Source: Oligella ureolytica DSM 18253 | Lineage (GTDB): Bacteria > Pseudomonadota > Gammaproteobacteria > Burkholderiales > Burkholderiaceae_B | DNA length: 64,000 nt | Reading direction: 5' to 3' | NCBI RefSeq assembly: GCF_000373745.1 | Contig: NZ_KB892291.1 | Coordinates: 49,544 to 113,543, forward strand | Shown: positions 46,322 to 55,520 of the stretch, piece after piece | Numbering within the stretch: position 1 is the stretch's first letter | Layout: each line of letters starts with the position of its first letter | Notes under the pieces: generated by a model | Databases searched by the model: none | Seen by the model: only the letters and a program-made list of their open reading frames with translations | Told to the model about the DNA's origin: nothing | Position numbers and translations under genes: made by a program

Positions 46322-47293
46322 TTACACAATACCGCTCGCTTGCTCATCGGCATGATAAGAAGAGCGGACCATCGCTCCCACCGCCGCATGGCTAAAGCCC
46401 ATTTTGTAGGCTTCCTCTTCGAGCCAAGCAAATTCATCAGGGTGCATATAACGCTCAACAGGTAAATGATAACCGGAGGGTGCCAAATACTGACCGATAG
46501 TAATCATATCAATGTCGTGCTCACGCATATCACGCATGACCTCAAGAATTTCGTCATTATTTTCGCCTAAACCGACCATAATGCCGGACTTAGTCGGGAT
46601 ACCCGGGTACATACGCTTGAAATCCTGAAGCAACTTAAGTGAGTGCTTATAGTCCGCCCCCGGTCGTGCTTGCTTATATAAACGAGGAATTGTTTCTAAG
46701 TTGTGATTCATCACATCAGGCAAACCGGCAGCAAAAATATCTAAGGCTCTTTCTAAGCGACCACGAAAATCAGGGACTAAGACCTCAACCTGAGTTTTTG
46801 GTGAACGCGTACGGACCTCATTAATACAATCTACGAAGTGCTGCGCCCCACCATCGCGCAAGTCATCACGGTCTACCGAGGTAATCACTACGTAATTAAG
46901 ACGCATTAGTGCGATCGACTCAGCTAAGTTAGCAGGCTCTTTTTCATCTAAAGGATCGGGGCGACCATGACCGACATCACAGAATGGACAACGACGGGTA
47001 CACTTATCACCCATAATCATGAATGTCGCTGTCCCCTTACCAAAACACTCACCGATGTTTGGACAAGAAGCCTCTTCACAGACCGTCACCATTTTATTTT
47101 CTCTTAAGATACTCTTAATATGGTTGAACTGTGAATTTGCCGGTGCGGCTTTTACGCGAATCCACGACGGCTTTTTAATCGGCTCTCTTTGTACTACTTT
47201 GACTGGAATACGAGAAACCTTGTCAAAAGCTTTTTGCTTTTTGGTCGCAACATAGCTTTCGTCTTTCTCTAAAATTGGTAAATTTGTACTCAC
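46322..47293 (-). CDS. lipA: Lipoyl synthase LipA
   Basis: A radical-SAM enzyme that inserts two sulfurs into octanoyl-protein to make lipoyl. The 323-residue protein has the auxiliary cluster motif [12 protein letters not shown] and the radical-SAM motif [10 protein letters not shown]-terminal RSSYHA arginine/serine motif ([11 protein letters not shown]) binds the auxiliary cluster. An extra N-terminal segment of about 30 residues is basic. It lies downstream of lipB, which supplies the octanoyl substrate. Confidence 0.97.
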   Translation of the reverse strand: MSTNLPILEKDESYVATKKQKAFDKVSRIPVKVVQREPIKKPSWIRVKAAPANSQFNHIKSILRENKMVTVCEEASCPNIGECFGKGTATFMIMGDKCTRRCPFCDVGHGRPDPLDEKEPANLAESIALMRLNYVVITSVDRDDLRDGGAQHFVDCINEVRTRSPKTQVEVLVPDFRGRLERALDIFAAGLPDVMNHNLETIPRLYKQARPGADYKHSLKLLQDFKRMYPGIPTKSGIMVGLGENNDEILEVMRDMREHDIDMITIGQYLAPSGYHLPVERYMHPDEFAWLEEEAYKMGFSHAAVGAMVRSSYHADEQASGIV

Positions 47294-47343
47294 TGCTTTT
47301 GTCCTCTAAATTAGAGTGATAGTGTTGTCTAGGCGATGACCTA

Positions 47344-47994
47344 CTAAGCCAACGCTAATTTAGCGCTAAATATGCTCTGAAGTTCTTCAACCACTTTATC
47401 AGAAACTTCTTCCACCGTCGCTTTTATCCCCAAGCTTTGCATATCTATTGTACGTAAGCCCTCGTAACCACAAGGATTTATGCCCAAAAAAGGCTCTAAG
47501 TCCATCGCCACATTAATTGCCAAGCCATGATAAGTACAGCCGTTAGTAATTTTAACACCAAGGGCCGCGATCTTAGCCAAACCATCGCCGGGAACGTCTG
47601 GCATTGGCACATAAACACCCGGCGCCTTTTCTTTGCGACAGGCATTAGGGATACCAAAATAAGCTAATGTCCTGATTATTGCATCTTCAAGACCTTCCAC
47701 ATACTCTTTCACGAACATCTTGTAGCGATTAAGCTGCAACAAAGGATACACAACGACCTGTCCGGGGCCATGATAAGTGACCTGCCCACCACGATTACAG
47801 TGCACAATGGGTATTTGCTTGGGATTTAAAATGTGTTCCGGCTTTCCTGCCTGACCGAGGGTGTAAACAGCCTTATGCTCTACCTGCCAAATCTCGTCTG
47901 CTGTGTCGTCACTACGAGCCTCAGTAAACTCCTTCATGGCATGCCAGAACGGTTCGTAATCTGATAAACCCTCAAATTTCTTAATTTTGATCAT
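47344..47994 (-). CDS. lipB: Octanoyltransferase LipB
   Basis: Moves octanoyl from acyl-carrier protein to lipoyl domains. Its 216 residues contain HCNRGGQVTYHGPGQ (near 65) and the catalytic Cys/Lys region KITNGCTYHG (near 148). A strong hairpin lies 12 nt before the start codon, in the gap after ybeD (48006-48043). Confidence 0.95.
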   Translation of the reverse strand: MIKIKKFEGLSDYEPFWHAMKEFTEARSDDTADEIWQVEHKAVYTLGQAGKPEHILNPKQIPIVHCNRGGQVTYHGPGQVVVYPLLQLNRYKMFVKEYVEGLEDAIIRTLAYFGIPNACRKEKAPGVYVPMPDVPGDGLAKIAALGVKITNGCTYHGLAINVAMDLEPFLGINPCGYEGLRTIDMQSLGIKATVEEVSDKVVEELQSIFSAKLALA

Positions 47995-48005
47995 AGATAG
48001 TGATG

Positions 48006-48043
48006 GCTTAGCTACTTAGTGATTTTGCACCTAATAGCTAAGC
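48006..48043 (-). other. Hairpin in the ybeD-lipB gap, near the lipB start
   Basis: GCTTAGCTA pairs with TAGCTAAGC (9 bp) and TTAG/CTAA extends it inward past one bulged C. No T-tract follows on the minus strand. The stem ends about 12 nt before the lipB ATG, so it could shelter or expose the ribosome-binding site. Confidence 0.5.
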
Positions 48044-48048
48044 GTAGG

Positions 48049-48333
48049 TTAGAGCACCGCTTTTACAAGTTCATGCCCATGTAGAGCACGGTAAATATTA
48101 TCTAATTGCTCACGTGACTCAACATAAACAGTCACGGTCAAACCAACATAATTACCCTTACTACTTTCTCGGAAGATAATTGTTTCATGATTAAAGCTGG
48201 GATCGTGCTCTAAAATGATGGGCGTCAAAAGCTGCACGATTTCCGGATGATTTACACTCATCACTTTGATGGGAAAATCACATGGATACTCAATCAAAGA
48301 TTCTTCTTTTGGTATGTCTTTCATATCAATCAA
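48049..48333 (-). CDS. ybeD: DUF493/YbeD-family regulatory protein
   Basis: A 94-residue ACT-like alpha/beta protein with the family core IEYPCDFPIKVMS and VTVYVESREQLDNIYRALHGHELVKAVL. It is located between dat/dacC and lipB in many beta- and gammaproteobacteria (known synteny). Its function is not settled. It overlaps the 3' end of the aminotransferase gene by 4 bp (48330-48333), so it is translationally coupled to it. Confidence 0.9.
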   Translation of the reverse strand: MIDMKDIPKEESLIEYPCDFPIKVMSVNHPEIVQLLTPIILEHDPSFNHETIIFRESSKGNYVGLTVTVYVESREQLDNIYRALHGHELVKAVL

Positions 48334-49211
48334 AGTGCTGCCAGCACCTTTCCATAAGCTTGTTTTAGAGCCTTGTATATGGGTCCGACCTCACCGTTTG
48401 CAATAGGCTTTGCATCGAGCTCTGTGATCGGCAAAATTTCTTTAGTGGCAGAAGATAAAAACAACTCATCCGCTTGCTCAACCTCTTCCTTCGACACCGG
48501 TCGCAGATGCAAAGGAATACCCTCGGCTTGGCACAACTCCTCAATCAAGCCATAGCGGATTCCCTCTAAGACCAAATTATCCTTGGGTGGGGCGATCACT
48601 GCACCATCTTTAACCACCCAAATATTCGCCGAAGAAGCTTCCGATAAATAACCATCACGAAACTGAATAACATCATCCACACCGCGCTCAACGGCGTATT
48701 GCTTAGCGAGGACATTACCAAGTAAAGAAACCGATTTAATATCGCAGTGCAACCAGCGCATATCCAGCATACTGACCGTACGTAATCCCTGCTCAATTTC
48801 TTTTACACTGGGTGCTACGCGAGGAGCTGCCATCAAGAAGATAGTCGGCTTAATCGGTGGATTCGGAAAAGCATGGTCGCGCTTAGCCACACCACGGGTC
48901 ACTTGTAAGTAGACTAAGCTATTATCCCATGGCGCACGCTGAGCCATCATTGTCATCAGCTGTTGCCACTCTTCTGCCGTATTGCCTGTTTGTAGGGAAA
49001 TCTTGTCCAAGCTGCGCATCAAGCGAGCCACATGCTGCTCTAATCGAAACGGTTTACGATTATAAACCGGCACAACCTCATAAATACCGTCACCGAAAAT
49101 AAAGCCTCGATCTAACACAGAGATCGTTGCTTGGCTCAAAGGCAAAATGTCACCGTTTAAATAAACGTCAACATCTTCTGTAACGCCCGGAATTAACTCT
49201 TCAATCATCAA
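48330..49211 (-). CDS. dat: D-amino acid aminotransferase (class IV, PLP-dependent)
   Basis: Interconverts D-amino acids and keto acids, supplying D-glutamate or D-alanine for the cell wall. The 293-residue fold-type IV protein has GFIFGDGIYEVVPVYN near residue 32, the PLP lysine in DIKSVSLLGNVLAKQ and a SEASSANIWVVKDG loop. Branched-chain aminotransferase (IlvE) is the main alternative, but the D-type gene sits between dacC and ybeD in betaproteobacteria. The start ATG of its ORF is 22 bp after the dacC stop. Confidence 0.88.
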   Translation of the reverse strand: MMIEELIPGVTEDVDVYLNGDILPLSQATISVLDRGFIFGDGIYEVVPVYNRKPFRLEQHVARLMRSLDKISLQTGNTAEEWQQLMTMMAQRAPWDNSLVYLQVTRGVAKRDHAFPNPPIKPTIFLMAAPRVAPSVKEIEQGLRTVSMLDMRWLHCDIKSVSLLGNVLAKQYAVERGVDDVIQFRDGYLSEASSANIWVVKDGAVIAPPKDNLVLEGIRYGLIEELCQAEGIPLHLRPVSKEEVEQADELFLSSATKEILPITELDAKPIANGEVGPIYKALKQAYGKVLAAL

Positions 49212-49232
49212 TAACTCGCTTCGAACAAACTC

Positions 49233-50498
49233 TTAGAAAGAGCCCATTAACTTATCCCATAAACGGCCAAATAGACCGGCCTGCTCAACTGCTTCAATCA
49301 CCACTAAGGGATCCTCTTTCATGATGTGGCCATCTAATACAAACTGCACTAAGCCAACCTGCTGACCACGCTGTAATGGCGCAACAAGCTTCTGATTAAT
49401 CTGTGTAATGGCCTGTACCTCATCTTCGCGTCCACGAGGAACAGTAATAGCAACCTTATTCTTTGAGCCTAATCTGGCTTCCTTGGTCTTGCCCTCCCAA
49501 ACGCGCAAGCTAACTATTTCATCACCCGCATCAGCTACCTCTCTGGCAACAAAATTAGCATAGCCCCAATCTAATAACGCCTGATTAGCGCGTTCGCGTG
49601 CAGCGATACTTTCCGTGCCAATCACCACCGACAATAAACGACGACCGTCACGTTGTGCCGTTGTAATTAAACTATAGCCTGCCGATGACGTATGACCGGT
49701 TTTTAAGCCGTCAACACCTAAATTACGACGCAATAAACCATTACGATTATGCTGATTGATATTATTGTAGCGGTATTCTAACTGACTGAAATAGTGATAG
49801 TACTGCGGATGATCTAAAATGATGTGCTGCGCTAATACCGACATATCACGGGCCGTGGTATAGGTACGCTCTGAAGGTAAACCGGTTGGATCACCAAAGC
49901 TAGTATTAGGCATACCAAACGCTGCAGCGCGCTTATTCATCTGATCGACAAACACATTGAGTGAGCCACCCACGGTTTGAGCCAATAAAATACTGGCGTC
50001 ATTACCCGACTGCACAATCATACCTTGTATCAACTCACCGATTTTCACCGGTGTATTGATCTCAATAAACATACGGGATCCCTCAGCAGCACGAGCTTGC
50101 GGGGTCACCATCACCTCTTGCTCTAGCGAGATACGACCTTTATCCAGCGCATCAAACACCAAGCTCGCTGTCATCAACTTAGTCAGAGACGCAGGCTCAA
50201 CACGCATATCCGGATCTTTTTCTGCCAAGATCTGCCCAGTATCGACATCCATGAGTATCCAACTACGAGTCTCAATATCCGGCACCACAAAATTAGAGAA
50301 ACCAACAACGGTTGGCGTATCCGGCGTCGTTGGGACGATCGAAGAAATATTAGTTGCTTCTGTTTCGGTTGGCGTCACAGGCTGCAGAATAATTTGTCCG
50401 CTCGTCGTGCTGTCTGCTGCTTTTTTACCTGATAAAAACGTATAGGCACCAACACCCACCAAAATTAATATCAGTAAAATTACTATTCTTTTAAACAT
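49233..50498 (-). CDS. dacC: D-alanyl-D-alanine carboxypeptidase (PBP5/6 type)
   Basis: Removes the terminal D-Ala from peptidoglycan pentapeptides. The 421-residue protein has an N-terminal signal or anchor (about 4-22) and a long low-complexity linker. Active-site motifs are EPASLTKLM (SxxK), SGNDAS (SxN) and DGLKTG (KTG). A C-terminal beta domain ends in an amphipathic helix (LFGRLWDKLMGSF) for membrane attachment. The start of the peptidase domain (ETRSWILMDVDTGQIL) comes after about 80 residues. It begins the dacC-dat-ybeD-lipB-lipA group. Confidence 0.92.
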   Translation of the reverse strand: MFKRIVILLILILVGVGAYTFLSGKKAADSTTSGQIILQPVTPTETEATNISSIVPTTPDTPTVVGFSNFVVPDIETRSWILMDVDTGQILAEKDPDMRVEPASLTKLMTASLVFDALDKGRISLEQEVMVTPQARAAEGSRMFIEINTPVKIGELIQGMIVQSGNDASILLAQTVGGSLNVFVDQMNKRAAAFGMPNTSFGDPTGLPSERTYTTARDMSVLAQHIILDHPQYYHYFSQLEYRYNNINQHNRNGLLRRNLGVDGLKTGHTSSAGYSLITTAQRDGRRLLSVVIGTESIAARERANQALLDWGYANFVAREVADAGDEIVSLRVWEGKTKEARLGSKNKVAITVPRGREDEVQAITQINQKLVAPLQRGQQVGLVQFVLDGHIMKEDPLVVIEAVEQAGLFGRLWDKLMGSF

Positions 50499-50545
50499 CG
50501 TCGTTACTCTAAATCGCTATAAATAATGGATTGGCTATTGTAAAA

Positions 50546-51217
50546 CTAAATCAGGTCAATACCCTTGAGATAGAGCTCTAACTGCTTCCGAAGTTCAATC
50601 AAGGCCCCATGAAAGTAATGCCCCACACCAGGCAATACTGTGACCGCCTGCTGTTTGCTTGTCAACCACTCAAAGGCGTCACTCAGAGGAATCACCTCAT
50701 CCTGCTCACCATGGATAACAAAGGTATTGTCCGGCAAATCAACCTCTCTATAACTAAAACGCCACACACCCACACCAGCGAGCAACAACGCAGAGGGCAT
50801 CGTCAATAGGGATTGTGATGGCGCTTCGGCAATCAGCTCAGCAATTTCTTGGTGAAGCTGAGCTGCGACTGCTGAGCCAAAGGAGAAACCACCAATCAAC
50901 CAAGGCAGTCCTGCCAATTGAGGATGCTCAGCTAAAAACTGCTGCACCACCTGAACCATATCGTGAGTCTCCCCTCTGGCCTCATCAAACTCACCTGCTG
51001 ATTGACCGACCCCTCTAAAGTCTGGACGCAATACAGCATAACCATGATTGACTAACAAACGTGAAATGGTGGTTACTACTTTATTATTACGGGTTCCTTC
51101 AAATAAAGGGTGAGGATGTAAAACTATCGCCCAACCCTCAGGGGCATCTTTTGGGTAGTCGATCATGACATCTACAATACCGACACCACCCTGATATAAC
51201 TTAGTCGCTTGGGACAT
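50546..51217 (-). CDS. Alpha/beta hydrolase (dienelactone-hydrolase-like)
   Basis: A cytoplasmic ~223-residue hydrolase. Nucleophile elbow GGFSFGSA, oxyanion region LHPHPLFEGTRNNKVV, a PDFRGVGQSAGEFDE segment, HGEQDEVIP with the acid and GHYFHG with the His complete a triad. It resembles the KANL3/Tex30 or dienelactone-hydrolase-like family of unknown substrate. The ATG at 51217 (MSQATKLYQG) is chosen; an earlier frame opening at 51274 adds 19 doubtful residues that overlap the next small gene. Confidence 0.85.
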   Translation of the reverse strand: MSQATKLYQGGVGIVDVMIDYPKDAPEGWAIVLHPHPLFEGTRNNKVVTTISRLLVNHGYAVLRPDFRGVGQSAGEFDEARGETHDMVQVVQQFLAEHPQLAGLPWLIGGFSFGSAVAAQLHQEIAELIAEAPSQSLLTMPSALLLAGVGVWRFSYREVDLPDNTFVIHGEQDEVIPLSDAFEWLTSKQQAVTVLPGVGHYFHGALIELRKQLELYLKGIDLI

Positions 51218-51257
51218 ATAATCATCCAATCCTTTTAAATATAAAGTATTAATCACC

Positions 51258-51419
51258 CTATGGCAGGGCTTCAATATGTATATCTCGAGGCTTATACTCC
51301 ACGATTCGCGGTGAACCGGAGCTCATTTTCAGCTCACTTGGTTTAAAACCAAGCCAACCCGCTCCTAAGCCGTAGATAAGTACATTAACTAACAACAGTA
51401 AAATAAATAGGTTGCGCAT
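51258..51419 (-). CDS. Small signal-anchored 53-residue protein downstream of coaX
   Basis: ATG 51419 to TAG 51258 encodes 53 residues: a hydrophobic helix (MRNLFILLLLVNVLIYGLGAG, residues 4-21), then a short polar tail ending IHIEALP. In betaproteobacteria a membrane-anchored SPOR-domain protein gene often follows birA-coaX; the N-terminal anchor pattern here is similar, but the SPOR domain is missing. It could be a truncated relative or a real microprotein. The ribosome-binding site is weak. Confidence 0.5.
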   Translation of the reverse strand: MRNLFILLLLVNVLIYGLGAGWLGFKPSELKMSSGSPRIVEYKPRDIHIEALP

Positions 51420-51478
51420 CGTGTTATTCTGCTCTACAGACTATTTGGGCAAAATGGAATTTATCGTGACACATCAGA

Positions 51479-52342
51479 TCAATGCGCGACCGAATCTTGC
51501 AAACAATATTGCGCATAAACCAACAACCCCGCCAATACGGGATCGTCAAATGGGACAAGCTCCATTGTATCAAATCCGTGTAACCTAATTTGTTCTGCAA
51601 GCAGACGATGCAATTCAGGCACAACATAATCCGCCGCACCACCGGCATAAAACACCACCGGATTTAATCCATACTGCTCAACGACACAAGTCCATTGGCG
51701 CAAGACCGCAGCCGCCTGAGCAGCAATCATGCCACTTTCTAAGGCATCGGCAGTCGACAGAGGGAAGGTCATCGGCAAGCTTGATTTTCCCCACTTAATC
51801 GCCGGTAGCTGAGCTGTCCCCTGAGCCAAGCTATCAGCCATCATCTGCAGCCCCGGGAAGATCAAACCACCCAAAAACTCGCTCTGATACACAGTATCCA
51901 CAGTCGTCGCCGTACCGAAGCTGACTAACATGACTGGACGATGCTGCGCCTTTTCATGCACACTAAGTCCCAACATAGCCAGCCAACGATCCGATCCTAA
52001 TTGGCTGGCGTCAATATAGGCATTTTTTAAGTGCAAAAGCTGTGGTTGCGAACTCAGCCAATATTGCTCATAGGTCCCGGCACCATGATGAAGGCGGAGT
52101 TGCTTACTAATCTTGGCTGCGATTATAGAACCGGCCACATTCACACCGATCACTAAGGTTGGTTTTTTATTAAATTGCCCTAAACGCTCTGACAATCGCT
52201 CTATTTCATCGTGAGTCAAAATAAATTTATTTGATTTAGGGAGCCCTTCGGGTGTACGACATGACAGCGACTCATAATAAACAAACTTAATTCGTGTATT
52301 ACCGGCATCAATTAATAGCACGGCTTTGGACGCATCATACAT
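51479..52342 (-). CDS. coaX: Type III pantothenate kinase
   Basis: The first step of coenzyme A synthesis. The 287-residue acetate-kinase-fold enzyme begins MYDASKAVLLIDAGNT, with the phosphate-binding Asp-Gly-Asn loop, then GSDRWLAMLG and SFGTATTVD. Type III enzymes are insensitive to CoA feedback. The start at ATG 52342 overlaps the birA stop by 8 bp and is preferred to an upstream frame opening at 52417, which lies in birA. The birA-coaX order is typical of betaproteobacteria. Confidence 0.94.
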   Translation of the reverse strand: MYDASKAVLLIDAGNTRIKFVYYESLSCRTPEGLPKSNKFILTHDEIERLSERLGQFNKKPTLVIGVNVAGSIIAAKISKQLRLHHGAGTYEQYWLSSQPQLLHLKNAYIDASQLGSDRWLAMLGLSVHEKAQHRPVMLVSFGTATTVDTVYQSEFLGGLIFPGLQMMADSLAQGTAQLPAIKWGKSSLPMTFPLSTADALESGMIAAQAAAVLRQWTCVVEQYGLNPVVFYAGGAADYVVPELHRLLAEQIRLHGFDTMELVPFDDPVLAGLLVYAQYCLQDSVAH

Positions 52343-53231
52343 CCCGAACCTCTTCCACGGATTGAGCTTCAGTGGCACGCACAGATACATCGCCATAAAT
52401 GACTTGCTTAAGCCCATCCTCAGTCATCACCTGCAAGCAAGCATTATTATCAACCCCTTGGGCGACGCCACTGTACATCACCTCTGCACCGTTTAACACA
52501 TCAACAGTTTGACCGACCAAGGCATCCACTGCTGCATGCCGCGCTATAAATGGCTCAAACCCCTCATCTTGGTATTGCAAAATGGCTTGATACCAAGCGT
52601 TGGCAATTAGAGCTACCATCGCACTGACGTTTTCTGCTGCTTTATTTTCACGTTCCTTTAATGTCGAAAGAACAGAAGTCCAATCGGCCACTGGTCGTTG
52701 TAATGACTCACTTAACACCTTTGCATGAGTAAGGTTTAAACCCATACCGACAACGACCACATGGTGGTGCGCCGAAAAACGAGCCACCGTTGGTTTAACC
52801 GCCTCGACCAACAACCCTGATAACTTAGCGCCATCAAATAAAATGTCATTAGGCCACTTCATAGTTAAGCGATACTGATGCCTTGTACCCACCAATTGGC
52901 GTAACTGCTCACAAGCCACAATGCCACAAATTGGCGCCAGCATGGGCAATTGACTAGCAGGCAAGTCCACATCAAAGGCACATGAAAACATCAATGTGGT
53001 CTTATCTAAATCCTTCCAATGACGACCGCCCCGTCCCTTACCTTGTGTTTGATGATGCGCCCCCAGCAATGTTGGACGCTGCTGCACCGGTTCAATCTGA
53101 CGGGCACCGGTCATTAGCTGGGCATTGGTTGAATCAATACTGTCAACCCACTGCACTCCAGCAAAACCGGGTAATTCTTGCTTAATATTGACTGCTAATT
53201 GCTCTGCAGCCGGTAACGTGATTAAAGGCAT
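52335..53231 (-). CDS. birA: Biotin--[acetyl-CoA-carboxylase] ligase, BirA without HTH
   Basis: Attaches biotin to the carboxyl carrier protein. The 298-residue catalytic core has WVDSIDSTNAQLM, HQTQGKGRGGRHW (the biotin/ATP loop) and MKWPNDILFDGAKLSGLLVE. The N-terminal winged helix of E. coli BirA is absent, so this is a mono-functional (group I) ligase that cannot repress biotin genes. It lies 25 bp after waaA in the same direction. Confidence 0.93.
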   Translation of the reverse strand: MPLITLPAAEQLAVNIKQELPGFAGVQWVDSIDSTNAQLMTGARQIEPVQQRPTLLGAHHQTQGKGRGGRHWKDLDKTTLMFSCAFDVDLPASQLPMLAPICGIVACEQLRQLVGTRHQYRLTMKWPNDILFDGAKLSGLLVEAVKPTVARFSAHHHVVVVGMGLNLTHAKVLSESLQRPVADWTSVLSTLKERENKAAENVSAMVALIANAWYQAILQYQDEGFEPFIARHAAVDALVGQTVDVLNGAEVMYSGVAQGVDNNACLQVMTEDGLKQVIYGDVSVRATEAQSVEEVRDV

Positions 53232-53256
53232 AGTTCAAATCTAAACGACTTAAAGT

Positions 53257-54546
53257 CTACTGTAAAAAAGGTTGTAAATAACACATTGTCCTCTCCGTTG
53301 CTCCACGGTGCTGTGACATCCATTGTTTTGCAGCCAATCTCATGGCTTCACGCTCCTGAGCATGATTGAGCAACTGCTCAGCCTGTTTCACTGCCTCTGT
53401 CGCATCATTGACTCGTATCGTCGCACCGGCCGCTATCGCATCGTCTACTGCCTGCTTAAAATTAGCTGTGTGTGGCCCAACCATAACCGGCACGCCGGCC
53501 GCACTTGCTTCAATATTATTTTGTCCGCCAAAATCAGCAAAACTACCGCCAATAATTGCGACATCTGCTAAGCCATAATAAAAAAACATCTCACCCACAC
53601 TATCGCCTAAAAGCACTTGACACTGCCTGAGAGCCTCAATCGAGGGTTGCTGCGAACGTTGCAAATAAGCCAGAGTTGATTTGTCTAATAGCGTACTGAC
53701 TTCGCCAAAACGTTGTGGGTGACGTGGCACCACAACATATAAGGCCGCTTGTTGTCCCATTTGACTAATAGCATTGATAAACATGGCCTCTTCACCATCA
53801 CGCGTGCTGGCAATTACCACTACTGGACGTTGCAACTGCTCTTTAAGATGTATCGCTTTTTCCATCAAAGACTCGACAACGGTAACATCAAACTTTAGAT
53901 TACCTGCTAATTTCACCTGACTAAGACCATATGACCTTAAACGCACCTCATCTTCCGTTGTTTGGGCTAAGATCAGGGTTAAGGAATCAAAAGCATCTCT
54001 CAGTACACGCCCCATCCAACGACTTTGCTTTAAGGTCGACTCAGAAAAGCGAGCGCTTACCATGAGCATTGGAATCTCTTGAGTTTTTGCTTCCGCTAAT
54101 AGATTGGGCCAAAGCTCCCTTTCGATCAAGATGCCACAGCGCGGCTGCCAATGATTTAAAAAGCCGGTGACCGCCTTTGGCAAGTCATAAGGAACCCATG
54201 CTTGTCGCAGCTGGCCTGATACTATATATTGCTTAAAAAAAGAGGCCCCCATCTCTCGACCGGTCGCTGTCATATGCGTTAGTAGTACCGGCAACCCCTG
54301 ATCCAACAAAGCTTGAATTAATGGTTGAGCAGCGCGCGTCTCACCTAAACTCACCGCATGCACCCAGACCGGACGTTGAAAAACGTCCATGTGGTCAGCA
54401 GATATGTTTGCAGCATAATCACCGAAACGTTCGGGAGAGGGAATTTCCCATACACCACCGGCACGCTGAGCTTTACGCTCCAACAACTTGAAAATAATCG
54501 GCGATGCCAAACGCAATAACGTCGTATAGATGAAGCGATTCATCAC
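53257..54546 (-). CDS. waaA: 3-deoxy-D-manno-octulosonic acid transferase WaaA (KdtA)
   Basis: Adds Kdo to lipid IVA, needed for the inner core of lipopolysaccharide. The 429-residue GT30 enzyme has an N-terminal membrane-associated helix, RAQRAGGVWEIPS, HAVSLGETRAAQP near 64 and a C-terminal domain GGSFADFGGQNNIEASAAGVPV. It overlaps waaC by 4 bp (54543-54546). The two act consecutively: waaA adds Kdo, waaC adds the first heptose. Confidence 0.94.
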   Translation of the reverse strand: MMNRFIYTTLLRLASPIIFKLLERKAQRAGGVWEIPSPERFGDYAANISADHMDVFQRPVWVHAVSLGETRAAQPLIQALLDQGLPVLLTHMTATGREMGASFFKQYIVSGQLRQAWVPYDLPKAVTGFLNHWQPRCGILIERELWPNLLAEAKTQEIPMLMVSARFSESTLKQSRWMGRVLRDAFDSLTLILAQTTEDEVRLRSYGLSQVKLAGNLKFDVTVVESLMEKAIHLKEQLQRPVVVIASTRDGEEAMFINAISQMGQQAALYVVVPRHPQRFGEVSTLLDKSTLAYLQRSQQPSIEALRQCQVLLGDSVGEMFFYYGLADVAIIGGSFADFGGQNNIEASAAGVPVMVGPHTANFKQAVDDAIAAGATIRVNDATEAVKQAEQLLNHAQEREAMRLAAKQWMSQHRGATERTMCYLQPFLQ

Positions 54547-55511
54547 TGCTCCGATCGCTCGAGCCCCAACGCTTGATTTAATTTTAAAATAACAGCATCA
54601 CGACTTGGTGGCACTCCCCTATCACCCAAACTCGCAGTCATGCCGGAACCTGTTACTGGTGCACGCACAGGCGTCGAAGCGCAGTAAATACCAATCGTCG
54701 GACGCCCTAATGCGGCGGACAAATGGGTTAAGCCGCTATCTAAACCGATCATCAAGCGGGCTGCCGCCAAGTGCTCAGCCACTTCTTTTAATGGTAAACA
54801 TATCAGAAGTTCTACATTAGGGTATTTTTTTACTAACTCAGCGGCTCGTTCGGCTTCCTTGGCATTGCCTGCCAATACGCGCAACGCTAGACCTTGCTCA
54901 AGCAAAAAATCCAACACTGCATGCCAATCCTCTTCAGGCCAAAGCTTATCATCACGACTTGCAGATGGCATCACGACCGCATAATTCTGGATTTCCACCC
55001 CATCAGTAAAAGCCTGCAATCCAAAATCAGGAGGCCCTTCATAGGTATAACCTAAGGCTAATGCAGCTAATTCCCGCTGACGAATAACCGCCGGCTGCCA
55101 AAACTCAACACGATGACGCTTTTTATAAAATAGCGAAGCAAAACGCTCTCGGGCAGATCTCCAATCAAGACCGTGACGCTCACCAATGGTTTGTCGGACC
55201 ACCCAGACCGACTTCATTAGTGCTTGCATATCTAACACAATATCGTATTTTGTTTGGCGTATTGTTTTTTTAAATTCTGCTCGTTCGCGTCGAGCTGCGC
55301 GACCTAACCACTGTTTGCGCCAACGACGATGTGAGATAGTAATGACTCGATTAACCGCAGGATGCCACGATGGAATCTCTGCGAAGGCTTCTTCAACTAC
55401 CCAGTCAATTATGGCATCTGGGTAATGCTTAGCAATATCAGAAATCGCCGGTAGCAAAAAAACCAAGTCACCTAAAGAGGAAGAACGCACAATTAGTATT
55501 TTTTTAGACAT
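54543..55511 (-). CDS. waaC: ADP-heptose:LPS heptosyltransferase I
   Basis: Transfers the first L-glycero-D-manno-heptose to Kdo. The 322-residue GT9 enzyme starts MSKKILIVRSSSLGDLVFLLP, and has a C-terminal nucleotide site MIGLDSGLTHLSAALGRPTIGIY with a conserved Asp. It overlaps waaA by 4 bp. Its position and pairing support WaaC rather than the related WaaF. Confidence 0.93.
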   Translation of the reverse strand: MSKKILIVRSSSLGDLVFLLPAISDIAKHYPDAIIDWVVEEAFAEIPSWHPAVNRVITISHRRWRKQWLGRAARRERAEFKKTIRQTKYDIVLDMQALMKSVWVVRQTIGERHGLDWRSARERFASLFYKKRHRVEFWQPAVIRQRELAALALGYTYEGPPDFGLQAFTDGVEIQNYAVVMPSASRDDKLWPEEDWHAVLDFLLEQGLALRVLAGNAKEAERAAELVKKYPNVELLICLPLKEVAEHLAAARLMIGLDSGLTHLSAALGRPTIGIYCASTPVRAPVTGSGMTASLGDRGVPPSRDAVILKLNQALGLERSEQ

Positions 55512-55520
55512 ATACCCTTT

